In this document: positions 1 to 6,752 of the stretch, one piece after another
Layout: each line of letters opens with the position of its first letter
Position numbering within the stretch: the stretch's first letter is position 1
Assembly (NCBI GenBank): GCA_038326655.1
Contig: JBBQKG010000033.1
Span: forward strand, 1-24,035
Length of the DNA: 24,035 nt
Direction of reading: 5' to 3'
Source: JBBQKG01 sp038326655
GTDB taxonomy: Bacteria; Actinomycetota; Thermoleophilia; Solirubrobacterales; JBBDJG01
Program-made: the position numbers and the translations under genes
The notes under the pieces: model-generated
Database searches by the model: none
What the model saw: only the letters and a program-made list of their open reading frames with translations
What the model was told of the DNA's origin: nothing

Positions 1-1175
1 CCGATTCCCAGCGAGACCGTCGTCACCTGATTGGGCGTCCATCCTCCCCGCGCCGCCCAGCGCGCGACGTACTTCGAGTAGGGGCTGACGAAGAAGGTGG
101 TGAAGAAGCCGTCGTTTGCTTTCACCGCGGAGTCGAGCAGCACGCGGTCCTCGTCATAGGAGGTGATTCGCACGGCGGCGTCCTTGGCCTCGCCGCGCGA
201 GAGCGGCCGCGCCCAGAACAGCTCGCGCAGGTGGCTGATGCCGACGTGGACGCCCGATCGAACGAGCCCCACGACCAGCAGCGAGGCCGCATCCTGAGGG
301 GCAACCGCGAGCCAGCGGCCGAGCGCCGCCTCGTCCTCCGCCGACAGGCGAACATCCCGAGGGTCAGCGCCCGTGACGTTTTCCGGATCCGCTGGCTCGT
401 CCTCGGGCGCCTCGCCCAGCGCCGCGCGCGCAAAGTAGAGACGCCAGCTCCCCGCCTTGCGGTCGAGCTCCTCCTGCCAGGGGCCGGGGACAGGTGACAC
501 GAGCACCGCAAGGCGCTCGGCGTCGTCCGCGAGTCCGGCCCGGTCGGCGGCGGCGACCTTCAGCACGCCGAGGAACCTGAGGTTGGGCGCGCGCACGGCG
601 TGGTAGGGCGAGGCCACGCTCAGCACCCGTCCGCGGGCGGAACGGGCGCGAAACGCGAACCCACGTCCGATCCGCCGGCCGGTGCTGAGGATCCCGGTCG
701 CGAGGCGCGGGTCGGCGAGTAGACCGGCGAGCGCCTCGCGGTGGGTGACGACGTCCGCACAGGCGACCACGAGGTCGCCGTCCGCTCCCCGCGCCACGCG
801 CGCGACCAGGCTCAGGTCCTCGGCGGTGTCGCGCGATACCTGGAGCTCCACGGAGCCGGTCGACGCCGAAAGGCCGGGCACGTCGAGGAACGGCCTCAGC
901 GCCTCCTCCCAGCCGGGGCGGGTGACGACGTGCGCCGATCGCACGCCGAGCCCCGCAAGCTGTTCGAGCAGCCGCCGGAGCACGGTCCCATCTTCCCACG
1001 GCAACCCCGCGGCCGGCCCCCCCTCCGATGCGGGCGCGGTCGCAAGCACGACCGCCGTGGCGACGCCCTGCGAGGGCCGCCTCGCGGCCGGCCGGGCGCC
1101 GTCTCCAGGCGCGGCCGGGCGCCCCGGCGCGGGCGCGGGTGGCGCCGAGCGTGTGTGCGGAACGCCGCTCGTCAA
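1..1175 (-). CDS. CDP-alcohol phosphatidyltransferase family protein with N-terminal nucleotidyltransferase-like domain (3' end missing)
   Basis: The open frame runs off the left edge without a stop, so only about 391 residues are seen. The last visible residues (from about 353) contain FFTTFFVSPYSKYVARW and TPNQVTTVSLGI. I recognise these as the entry to the CDP-alcohol phosphatidyltransferase membrane domain of actinobacterial proteins. The catalytic DGxxAR...GxxxDxxxD motif would lie outside the window. Residues about 39-225 resemble a sugar-nucleotidyltransferase fold (TAVVLATAP, DLVVACADV) but lack the GxGTRL loop. The first 38 residues are Pro/Ala-rich and probably disordered. The family joins a CDP-activated alcohol to a phosphorylated or hydroxyl acceptor in the membrane; the substrate is unknown here. 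TTG at 1175 is chosen because TAGTCT lies 8 bases upstream; an internal GTG before the NTase-like domain is the alternative. It follows the GT4 gene after 11 bases, so the two are probably co-transcribed. Confidence 0.82.
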   Translation of the reverse strand, partial: MTSGVPHTRSAPPAPAPGRPAAPGDGARPAARRPSQGVATAVVLATAPASEGGPAAGLPWEDGTVLRRLLEQLAGLGVRSAHVVTRPGWEEALRPFLDVPGLSASTGSVELQVSRDTAEDLSLVARVARGADGDLVVACADVVTHREALAGLLADPRLATGILSTGRRIGRGFAFRARSARGRVLSVASPYHAVRAPNLRFLGVLKVAAADRAGLADDAERLAVLVSPVPGPWQEELDRKAGSWRLYFARAALGEAPEDEPADPENVTGADPRDVRLSAEDEAALGRWLAVAPQDAASLLVVGLVRSGVHVGISHLRELFWARPLSRGEAKDAAVRITSYDEDRVLLDSAVKANDGFFTTFFVSPYSKYVARWAARGGWTPNQVTTVSLGI

Positions 1176-1183
1176 GAGATCGG

Positions 1184-1189
1184 AGACTA
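1184..1189 (-). promoter_or_regulatory. -10-like hexamer TAGTCT before the CDP-alcohol phosphatidyltransferase
   Basis: TAGTCT lies 8 bases before the TTG at 1175, the spacing of a leaderless promoter. Its first three bases are the TAG stop of the upstream GT4 gene. No -35 is evident. It could add to read-through from the GT4 gene. Confidence 0.4.
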
Positions 1190-2494
1190 GCTCCCGGCCG
1201 CGATGCGGCTTTCGGCGGGCTCGCGATCGGCCACGGCGCCCAGCTCCGCGAGCAGAACCTCCCACCGGGATCCGATCGCCGAGATGTCGTATTCGCGCGC
1301 CTTCTCCAGGGCCGCTTGGCCGTAACGCCTGCGCCGGCCCGGGTCCTCCACGAGCTCGAGCAGCGCGGCCGCGAGCCGGTCCACGTCGCCGGCAGGAACC
1401 AGGATCCCGTCGCGCCCGTCGGCGACGATCTCGGACGGGCCACGGGGGCAGTCGAAGCTGACCACCGGCAGCCCCTTGCTCATCGCCTCCACGATCACCA
1501 TCCCGAACCCCTCGAAGCGGGAGCTGAGCGCAAACACCGAGGCCTTGCCGAGCTCCTCGCCGAGTCGTTGCGCACGGCCCATCAGCGACACCTGCCCGCC
1601 AAGGCCGCGCGCGGCGATGGTCGCCTCGAGTCGCGCCCGCCATGGGCCGCTGCCGTAGATCCGCAGGCGCCAGTCGGGATGCGCGCAGGCGACCTGCTCG
1701 AACGCCTCGATCAGCAGGTCGAACCCTTTCTGGCGGTTCAGCCGGCCGGCCGCGACCACCACCTTCTCGTCGAGCCGGGAGACCTCGCCCTCGAGGCGCG
1801 AGACGGCATTGGGAATCCTCACGACGCGGGTGCGCGCGCCGGACAGGAGCCGGCCGTAGTCGCGAAGGTCGTCGCCCGTCAGCACCGTGAGCACGTCGAG
1901 CTTGCCGTAGTGGCGCCGGATGTCTGCGCGAAGTCGGGATCGCTCGTGGCCCAGGAAGTTCAGGTGCTCCTGCCCGATCGTCGTGACCCCGGGAGCAGCC
2001 AGCCGGGCCGCGAGGAGGTTCAGCGCGGGCCTGGTGGTGATGAGGACGCCCCCGCCGAGCGAGCGCAGCCACCGCACCAGGAGCACGTCGGTCCACAGGC
2101 TGGCGTCTGCGTAGGCGTAGTCGTCAGGATGGATCAAGAGGCTCGGAAGGCGGCGCAGCAGCGAGGCGAGCGGCGCGACGGTGGACCCTTCGCGCCGGTC
2201 GTCGAGTGCCGTGATGCGGACGCCGGGCGGGACTCCGAAGAACACGCTCTTGCGGCGGCGCACCAGCGAGAGCACCTCGACCTCGTGGCGCTGCGCGAGA
2301 TGTCCGGCGAGGTTCAGCGTGGTGCGGATCGTGCCGCCCATCCCGTAGGCGTGCACGAGCAGCATGCAAATCCTCGGACGGCCGTTGCCGCCGGCGCCCC
2401 GACGGCGGACGAGTGGGCGCACGAGCCGGATCGCGAGCCGGTGGAGCCAGACGGCCGGCGCTCCCAGCAACCGCCGCCGGAGCCGTTCGGGCAC
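1187..2494 (-). CDS. GT4-family glycosyltransferase
   Basis: This is a 435-residue retaining GT-B glycosyltransferase of family GT4, expected in the cytoplasm or at the inner membrane face, moving a sugar from a nucleotide sugar to a growing glycan or lipid. The N-terminal Rossmann half begins at CMLLVHAYGMGGTIRTTLNL, with the glycine-rich acceptor loop typical of GT4. The C-terminal half has the donor-site start VVAAGRLNRQKGFDLLIEAF (GRL at about 250) and the E-x7-E motif EGFGMVIVE at about 328-336. The open frame extends upstream to 2608, into the divergent methyltransferase gene. I choose GTG at 2494 because GGAG lies 6 bases before it and a -10-like TACGCT lies upstream. The first 35 residues are basic. 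Donor and acceptor cannot be told from sequence. The CDP-alcohol phosphatidyltransferase gene follows on the same strand. Confidence 0.85.
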   Translation of the reverse strand: MPERLRRRLLGAPAVWLHRLAIRLVRPLVRRRGAGGNGRPRICMLLVHAYGMGGTIRTTLNLAGHLAQRHEVEVLSLVRRRKSVFFGVPPGVRITALDDRREGSTVAPLASLLRRLPSLLIHPDDYAYADASLWTDVLLVRWLRSLGGGVLITTRPALNLLAARLAAPGVTTIGQEHLNFLGHERSRLRADIRRHYGKLDVLTVLTGDDLRDYGRLLSGARTRVVRIPNAVSRLEGEVSRLDEKVVVAAGRLNRQKGFDLLIEAFEQVACAHPDWRLRIYGSGPWRARLEATIAARGLGGQVSLMGRAQRLGEELGKASVFALSSRFEGFGMVIVEAMSKGLPVVSFDCPRGPSEIVADGRDGILVPAGDVDRLAAALLELVEDPGRRRRYGQAALEKAREYDISAIGSRWEVLLAELGAVADREPAESRIAAGS

Positions 2495-2515
2495 CCGCGG
2501 CTCCGCCGGGCCGGG

Positions 2516-2522
2516 TAGCGTA
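2516..2522. promoter_or_regulatory. Overlapping divergent -10 elements (TAGCGTA)
   Basis: Read on +, TAGCGT (2516-2521) lies 9 bases before the TTG of the methyltransferase. Read on -, TACGCT (2522-2517) lies 22 bases before the GTG of the GT4 gene, leaving a short leader that contains GGAG. The two hexamers share five bases, so the two promoters could not be occupied together. Confidence 0.4.
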
Positions 2523-2530
2523 GTGGGGTC

Positions 2531-3316
2531 TTGCAGTACCTGGACTTCCTCAAGAGGGTGCACGAGCTGCTCGAGCCGCCGACGTACCTCGAGATCGGCG
2601 TCCGGCACGGAAAGAGCCTAGCGCTGACCCGGTCGCCGAGCGCGGGCATCGACCCGGCGCCCGAGCTTCACACCGAGCTGCCGCCCGGGACGGCGCTCTA
2701 CCAGGAGACCAGCGACGAGTACTTCGACCGCCCGGACCTGCTCGAGCCGCTCGAGGGGCGCCGGGTGGCGCTGTCCTTCATCGACGGGATGCACCTGATC
2801 GAATTCGCGCTGCGCGACTTCATCAACGTCGAGCGCCAGGCCGATTGGACCAGCGTCGTCGTCTTCGACGACATCTATCCGAACGAGGTCCAGGAGGCGA
2901 ACCGCAAGCGGCGCACGCGCATGTGGACGGGAGACGTCTACAAGGTCGTGCCGATCCTCGGCCGCTACCGGCCGGACCTGATCCTGCTTCCGGTCGGGAC
3001 CGAGCCGACCGGGCTCCTGCTGGTGCTCGGGCTCGACCCCGAGAGCCGCGTGCTCGACGAGCGCTACGACGACATCCTGCGGGAGACCGTGATGCCGGAT
3101 CCGCAGGAGGTCGCGCCCGACGTGCTCGAGCGCCAGGGCGCCCTCGATCCGGAGACCGTGCTGTCCGCCTCGTTCTGGTCCTTGCTTCGCGAGGCGCGCG
3201 CGGAAGGGACGCCGGCCGGGCCCGGCATGCGGCAGCTCCGCCGGCGGGTCCGCGGTGAGTTGGGCGCAGGGGTCATCGCTTCCCGCGCGCCGCGGCTCGC
3301 CGCCTTGCGCGCCTGA
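2531..3316 (+). CDS. Class I SAM-dependent methyltransferase (Methyltransf_24-like)
   Basis: This is a 261-residue protein predicted to transfer a methyl group from S-adenosylmethionine. Its position among glycosyltransferases suggests a sugar or glycan acceptor, which is inference. EIGVRHGKS at about 21-29 is the SAM-binding motif I loop. LSFIDGMHLIE at about 81-91 and VVVFDDIYP at about 109-117 are the later strands typical of Methyltransf_24 proteins, where the FIDG.H stretch helps bind cofactor or metal. The start is TTG at 2531, with a -10-like TAGCGT 9 bases before it and no Shine-Dalgarno sequence. The last roughly 20 residues (Arg/Ala-rich) are encoded in a 44-base tail-to-tail overlap with the GT2 gene, so both C-termini may be recent extensions by stop loss. 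Confidence 0.8.
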   Translation: MQYLDFLKRVHELLEPPTYLEIGVRHGKSLALTRSPSAGIDPAPELHTELPPGTALYQETSDEYFDRPDLLEPLEGRRVALSFIDGMHLIEFALRDFINVERQADWTSVVVFDDIYPNEVQEANRKRRTRMWTGDVYKVVPILGRYRPDLILLPVGTEPTGLLLVLGLDPESRVLDERYDDILRETVMPDPQEVAPDVLERQGALDPETVLSASFWSLLREARAEGTPAGPGMRQLRRRVRGELGAGVIASRAPRLAALRA

Positions 3317-4862
3317 GGATTCCCGCCAGCCGCGGAAAGCGGCGTGCGACCCTGCGGCGAAGCGGCGGATGCCGGAGCAGCCGACCGTCGCGCGTGGCCA
3401 CGAACGTGAGCGGCTTCGGCCGCCGCCGCAGCCACCGGCGGGAGACCGTCATGACGGGCCCGATCGCGGTCCACCCGGCCACGTTGATGATCGCGTGCAC
3501 TCCCCACTGGCCGCGCGGCAGCCGCGCCCCCGCGGCCGCCTCGGGAACGTCGATCTCGGCAGCCGCGTTCAGCGCGGGCCGCTTCGCGTCGCTGCCGGGC
3601 CCCGCCCGCAGCATCAGCAGCTCGGAGCGCGTCTTCACGACGAACTCGCTGCGGTCGCGCCGCGCCCGGAGCACCACGTCGACGCTGGCCTTCGGCAGGT
3701 CGTCGGTGACATCGAGGTCCATCCCGGAAAGCTCGCCGCGAAGCGACTCGGGCGGCACCCAGACCATCCGGCTCCCGCGCCGTGCGAACCCGAGCGGCTC
3801 GCGGTCGCCCACGAGCGCGGCCTCGAACTGAACCGCCAGCGTACGCTCGCCCCAGTCGAGCCGGCGCACCTGGTTGTTTGCGCGCAGGCCGCCCTCGAAG
3901 GAGGCGAGCGTCTCGAGCGATTCGTAGCTGCTGCCCTGCAGCAGGCGCGAGCGTGGGCGGAGGTTGAACGGCAGCCACTCGTCGACGGACGGTCCGTACC
4001 GCTCGAGCGCCAGGCGCCGGATCTCCTCGTGGAGGCGCTTGTTGTAGTCCGGATCGCGGTTGAGGAACGGGACCCCTCCGACCCGCCCGAGCATCTTGCC
4101 GCGGTACCAGTGCGAAAGGAGCTTGTCGCGCCGCGGGCCGGGCTCGGTGTGGTGCTCGACGATGTCGAGCACCTCCCGCACGTTCTCGAAGTAGCCGACG
4201 GGGTCGAATTGCGTGTAGGAGACGTTCGCGGCCGAGTCCGCGTCTCGCATCATCCAGTGGTAACAGGCGTAGTTCGCGAGCACCGAGATGCGGTTCGCGT
4301 GGAAGAACGCGTGCACGGTGAACGCGTGGTCCTCGAGGCGCCGCCGGCCCTCGGGGAAGCGAATCGCGTGTTCGTCGAGCAGCGACCTGCGGAAGAGCTT
4401 GTGCGGCGTCAGCAGCCGCAGCAGGGGCGGCCATTCGAGTGTCACCTCGGCCCGGTTGCGGCGGAAGAGCGTGCGCGGCACGACCTTGCCGTGGCCCACG
4501 ACCTTGCCGATCACGATGTCGGATTCGTGGCGCAGCGCCGCCTTGTGGAGGCGCTCGAGCGCACCGCGCGCGACCCAGTCGTCATTGTCGACGAAGTACA
4601 CGAACTCGCCACGCGCCATGTCGAGGCCGATGTTGCGCGGGCGCCCCGGCCAGCCGGAGTTCGGAGTGTGCTCGACCCGGACGTGGGCATGCTCGGCGGC
4701 CAGCTCGTCGAGGCGCGCCGGCGTCTCGTCCGTCGAACCATCGTCTACGAATATGAGCTCGTACTCGTCCTCGGGCAGAGACTGCCCGAGCAGGGACGAG
4801 ATGCACTCGTCGATGTTGTTGCCCGGGTTGTAGACCGGGACGATGACGCTGACCTTGAGCAA
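3273..4862 (-). CDS. GT2-family glycosyltransferase with long C-terminal region (TarP/TarS-like layout)
   Basis: This is a 529-residue inverting GT-A glycosyltransferase. It starts directly with KVSVIVPVYN, then shows FVDDGSTD (about 38-45) for nucleotide binding, FVDNDDW (about 90-96), which carries the DxD metal site, and LEDH (about 176-179), where the catalytic base is expected. The remaining ~300 residues contain a helical linker and a beta-rich C-terminal domain. The layout recalls the wall-teichoic-acid glycosyltransferases TarP and TarS, where the tail serves oligomerisation; this is by architecture only. No membrane helix is evident. The frame is open to 4985, but I choose TTG at 4862: GGAGGT lies 9 bases upstream and the family begins at this point. 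A promoter candidate lies at 4905-4934. The 3' end overlaps the methyltransferase gene by 44 bases. Confidence 0.86.
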   Translation of the reverse strand: MLKVSVIVPVYNPGNNIDECISSLLGQSLPEDEYELIFVDDGSTDETPARLDELAAEHAHVRVEHTPNSGWPGRPRNIGLDMARGEFVYFVDNDDWVARGALERLHKAALRHESDIVIGKVVGHGKVVPRTLFRRNRAEVTLEWPPLLRLLTPHKLFRRSLLDEHAIRFPEGRRRLEDHAFTVHAFFHANRISVLANYACYHWMMRDADSAANVSYTQFDPVGYFENVREVLDIVEHHTEPGPRRDKLLSHWYRGKMLGRVGGVPFLNRDPDYNKRLHEEIRRLALERYGPSVDEWLPFNLRPRSRLLQGSSYESLETLASFEGGLRANNQVRRLDWGERTLAVQFEAALVGDREPLGFARRGSRMVWVPPESLRGELSGMDLDVTDDLPKASVDVVLRARRDRSEFVVKTRSELLMLRAGPGSDAKRPALNAAAEIDVPEAAAGARLPRGQWGVHAIINVAGWTAIGPVMTVSRRWLRRRPKPLTFVATRDGRLLRHPPLRRRVARRFPRLAGILRRARRRAAARGKR

Positions 4863-4871
4863 GTGGGGGAG

Positions 4872-4877
4872 ACCTCC
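4872..4877 (-). promoter_or_regulatory. Shine-Dalgarno GGAGGT deciding the TTG start of the GT2 gene
   Basis: GGAGGT lies 9 bases before TTG 4862. It is one of the few strong Shine-Dalgarno sequences in the window and sets the start 41 codons inside the longest open frame. Confidence 0.7.
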
Positions 4878-4904
4878 GCCGCGGCACGCCCGCGGGACGA
4901 GCGC

Positions 4905-4934
4905 AAGATAGCCCACCACCAAGCCGCCGGTGAA
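4905..4934 (-). promoter_or_regulatory. Putative promoter of the GT2 gene (TTCACC-18-TATCTT)
   Basis: A -10-like TATCTT (4910-4905) is preceded at 18 bases by TTCACC (4934-4929). Transcription would start near 4898 and give a leader of about 36 bases holding the GGAGGT site. This is a leadered gene, unlike many neighbours. Confidence 0.4.
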
Positions 4935-4960
4935 ATGCCGCCCGGCGATCGACCGGAAGC

Positions 4961-4966
4961 TACGCT
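4961..4966 (+). promoter_or_regulatory. -10-like hexamer TACGCT before the nuclease gene
   Basis: TACGCT lies 9 bases before ATG 4976. There is no Shine-Dalgarno sequence between them, which fits a leaderless or near-leaderless transcript. Confidence 0.35.
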
Positions 4967-4975
4967 GACCCGCCG

Positions 4976-5959
4976 ATGACCTCACGTCTCACCCTGCCCC
5001 TCTTCGCCACCATGCTCGCCTCCGCGCTGGTGGTACTCCCCTCGCCGCCGGCCCGCGCCCAGTGGACCGGCCCGTGCATCGCGGGAAGCACCGCCCCGAT
5101 CTGCAACTTCTGGCGCGGCAAGGTCAAGTTCGTGGACGACGGCGACACGATCGACGTGCGGCTGCAGACCTCGACCGGGAAGCGCAAGACGGTCCGCGTC
5201 CGCGTTACCGGGATCCAGGCGATGGAGCAGAGCGTCTACACGAGCCATCCGCGCAAGCGCCGGGGTGACTGCCACGCGCTGCCCGCGACCGCACGGCTCG
5301 AGCAGCTGATCAGGAAAGGGCACGGGACCGTGCGCCTGGCTGCGCAGGACCCCCGGAGCACCACGGGTGGTCGCCTGCGCCGGTCGGTCGCCGTGAAGGT
5401 CGGCGGGCAATGGCTGGACGTCGGCAAGGTGCTCGTCGAGGAGGGCCACGCCCTGTGGCTTCCGAATCCGGTCGAGTACGCATGGAACGCGACCTACAAC
5501 GAGCTCGCCCAGAAGGCCGCGCTGGCGGGGGTCAACCTCTGGGACACGGAGGCTTGCGGAGTCGGGCCGAGCGCGGGCGCGTCGCTCGATTTCGCGGTGC
5601 AGCCCGACGCTCGCGGCAACGACTTCGACAACGTCAACGGCGAGCGCGTGACGATTCAGAACCTCGACCCCGCGACGCCGGTGCCGCTCGGCCACTGGTG
5701 GGTGCGCGACTCGGCGTTGCGACGCTACACGTTCCCGAGCGGCGCGGTGATCCAGCCCGGAGGGATCGTGACGATGCGCGTCGGCGTGGGCACGAACACC
5801 GACACCACCTTCTACTGGGGCCAGAAGCGCCCCGTGTTCGAGAATCCGAAGCCCGACGGCCGCGGCATGGGAGACGGGGCATACCTCTTCGACCCGCAGG
5901 GCGACCTGCGCGCGTGGATGATGTATCCCTGCCGCCTCGTAGACTGCTCGCAGTACTAG
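4976..5959 (+). CDS. Secreted thermonuclease-like protein with C-terminal lamin-tail domain
   Basis: This 327-residue protein has a signal peptide (about 1-28, hydrophobic core then ARA before QW), a staphylococcal-nuclease (SNase) domain (about 47-190) and a lamin-tail domain (about 200-320). In the SNase part, VDDGDTIDVRL (about 53-63) supplies the catalytic Asp, and RVTGIQAME (about 76-84) aligns with the segment holding Arg35, Asp40 and Glu43. Arg and Glu are kept, but Gln81 stands where the calcium ligand Asp40 is. GGR at about 131-133 matches Arg87. The lamin-tail part shows NGERVTIQNL, YTFPSGAVIQPGG and GDGAYLFDPQGDLRAWMMYPC. Several cysteines (33, 42, 99, 193 and C-terminal) may form disulfides outside the cell. 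A role in extracellular nucleic-acid breakdown is likely. The neighbours are glycan genes with no obvious link. Confidence 0.88.
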   Translation: MTSRLTLPLFATMLASALVVLPSPPARAQWTGPCIAGSTAPICNFWRGKVKFVDDGDTIDVRLQTSTGKRKTVRVRVTGIQAMEQSVYTSHPRKRRGDCHALPATARLEQLIRKGHGTVRLAAQDPRSTTGGRLRRSVAVKVGGQWLDVGKVLVEEGHALWLPNPVEYAWNATYNELAQKAALAGVNLWDTEACGVGPSAGASLDFAVQPDARGNDFDNVNGERVTIQNLDPATPVPLGHWWVRDSALRRYTFPSGAVIQPGGIVTMRVGVGTNTDTTFYWGQKRPVFENPKPDGRGMGDGAYLFDPQGDLRAWMMYPCRLVDCSQY

Positions 5960-6000
5960 CCTCTCGACCGCCGAGGGGCGTGCACCGGGTCGCGCGCTCC

Positions 6001-6006
6001 TAGACT
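6001..6006 (+). promoter_or_regulatory. -10 hexamer TAGACT, leaderless-type spacing
   Basis: TAGACT is followed by exactly 7 bases and then ATG 6014. The same hexamer and spacing precede GTG 6753. No -35 is evident. Confidence 0.5.
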
Positions 6007-6013
6007 TCGTGGC

Positions 6014-6691
6014 ATGGCGACCGGCCCCGCCTCCGAGGCGCCGCCCGCGCCCGCCGACTTCGGGCCCACGCTGCCGCAGCTTCTGCGGCGACGCTTCGGC
6101 ATCCGTGAGCGGGCCGTGACGATCGTCGCCGTCGGGCTCGTGGCAGTGGTGGCGGTCGCGGCGCTGGTGCGCTCCTACGCGGTCGCGCCGCGCCACCTTG
6201 TCTACCGCGCCGGGCCGACGTTCAACCTCCAGTACCCGGGGAAGACGCTCCACAGGATGCCTCCCCGCGCGGGAGAGCTGGTCCGGCTCGAGGCGCACCG
6301 GGGAAGGCTGGCCGCCTCGATCACGGTGAGCCCGCTGCACCTTCCGCCCTATGCCGGCAACGTCACGTCGGGGCTCCTGCCCGTATACGAACACGGCTAC
6401 GCGGAGCGGCTGCGCAGCTCGTCGCCGGGCTTCAGGCTTCGCGACGAGGGCAGCGCGCGCGTCAACGACGTGCCCGGCTACCAGCTCGGCTTCGGCGAGC
6501 GGCCCCCGGGCGGGATCACATGGGGTCGCGACATGCTGCTGGTCCCGGGCGACGAGCACGTGCGCGAGGGGGTTGTCCTCAAGTTGCGCCAGACAAAGAT
6601 CGGCGGCCCATTCACAAAGCGCGACCAGCGCTTGCTCGATCGCGTGAAGAAGGCGTTCAAGTCGTTCCGCTTCGGAACGGACCCGCCGTAG
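6014..6691 (+). CDS. Membrane-anchored protein of unknown function
   Basis: I do not recognise this 225-residue protein. It has a Pro/Ala-rich cytoplasmic N-terminus (about 1-35), one membrane helix (about 36-54, TIVAVGLVAVVAVAALV) and an extracytoplasmic domain of about 165 residues. That domain starts with FNLQYPGKTLHRM, contains VNDVPGYQLGF near the middle and ends with a basic helix (LLDRVKKAFKSFRFG). The order of a YPxxW/T-like opening strand, a central strand and a final helix recalls the PsbP/LpqN-like fold of small envelope proteins, but this is only a layout impression. It lies 54 bases after the nuclease gene with its own TAGACT hexamer 7 bases before ATG, so it is probably transcribed on its own. 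Confidence 0.75.
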   Translation: MATGPASEAPPAPADFGPTLPQLLRRRFGIRERAVTIVAVGLVAVVAVAALVRSYAVAPRHLVYRAGPTFNLQYPGKTLHRMPPRAGELVRLEAHRGRLAASITVSPLHLPPYAGNVTSGLLPVYEHGYAERLRSSSPGFRLRDEGSARVNDVPGYQLGFGERPPGGITWGRDMLLVPGDEHVREGVVLKLRQTKIGGPFTKRDQRLLDRVKKAFKSFRFGTDPP

Positions 6692-6739
6692 AGCGCGCCG
6701 GCCATGCGCCCGGCCCGTCGCTTCGTGTTTCGTGCGTCG

Positions 6740-6745
6740 TAGACT
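6740..6745 (+). promoter_or_regulatory. -10 hexamer TAGACT, leaderless-type spacing
   Basis: TAGACT is followed by 7 bases and then GTG 6753. It supports that GTG as the sulfotransferase start over the GTG at 6732, which would lie upstream of the predicted transcription start. Confidence 0.5.
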
Positions 6746-6752
6746 GCGACGG

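Noticed and set aside
2495..2608. Longer start of the GT4 gene at 2608
   Set aside because: It would overlap 78 bases of the divergent methyltransferase; the extra residues match nothing in GT4 proteins.
3255..4979. 574-codon open frame on the + strand
   Set aside because: It is the mirror of the GT2 gene, whose motifs KVSVIVPVYN, VDDGS and DNDD are decisive.
4863..4985. Longer start of the GT2 gene at 4985
   Set aside because: It would overlap the divergent nuclease gene; GGAGGT before TTG 4862 and the family start fit better.
6732..6752. GTG 6732 as sulfotransferase start
   Set aside because: It lies upstream of the TAGACT hexamer at 6740, so a transcript from that promoter would not contain it.
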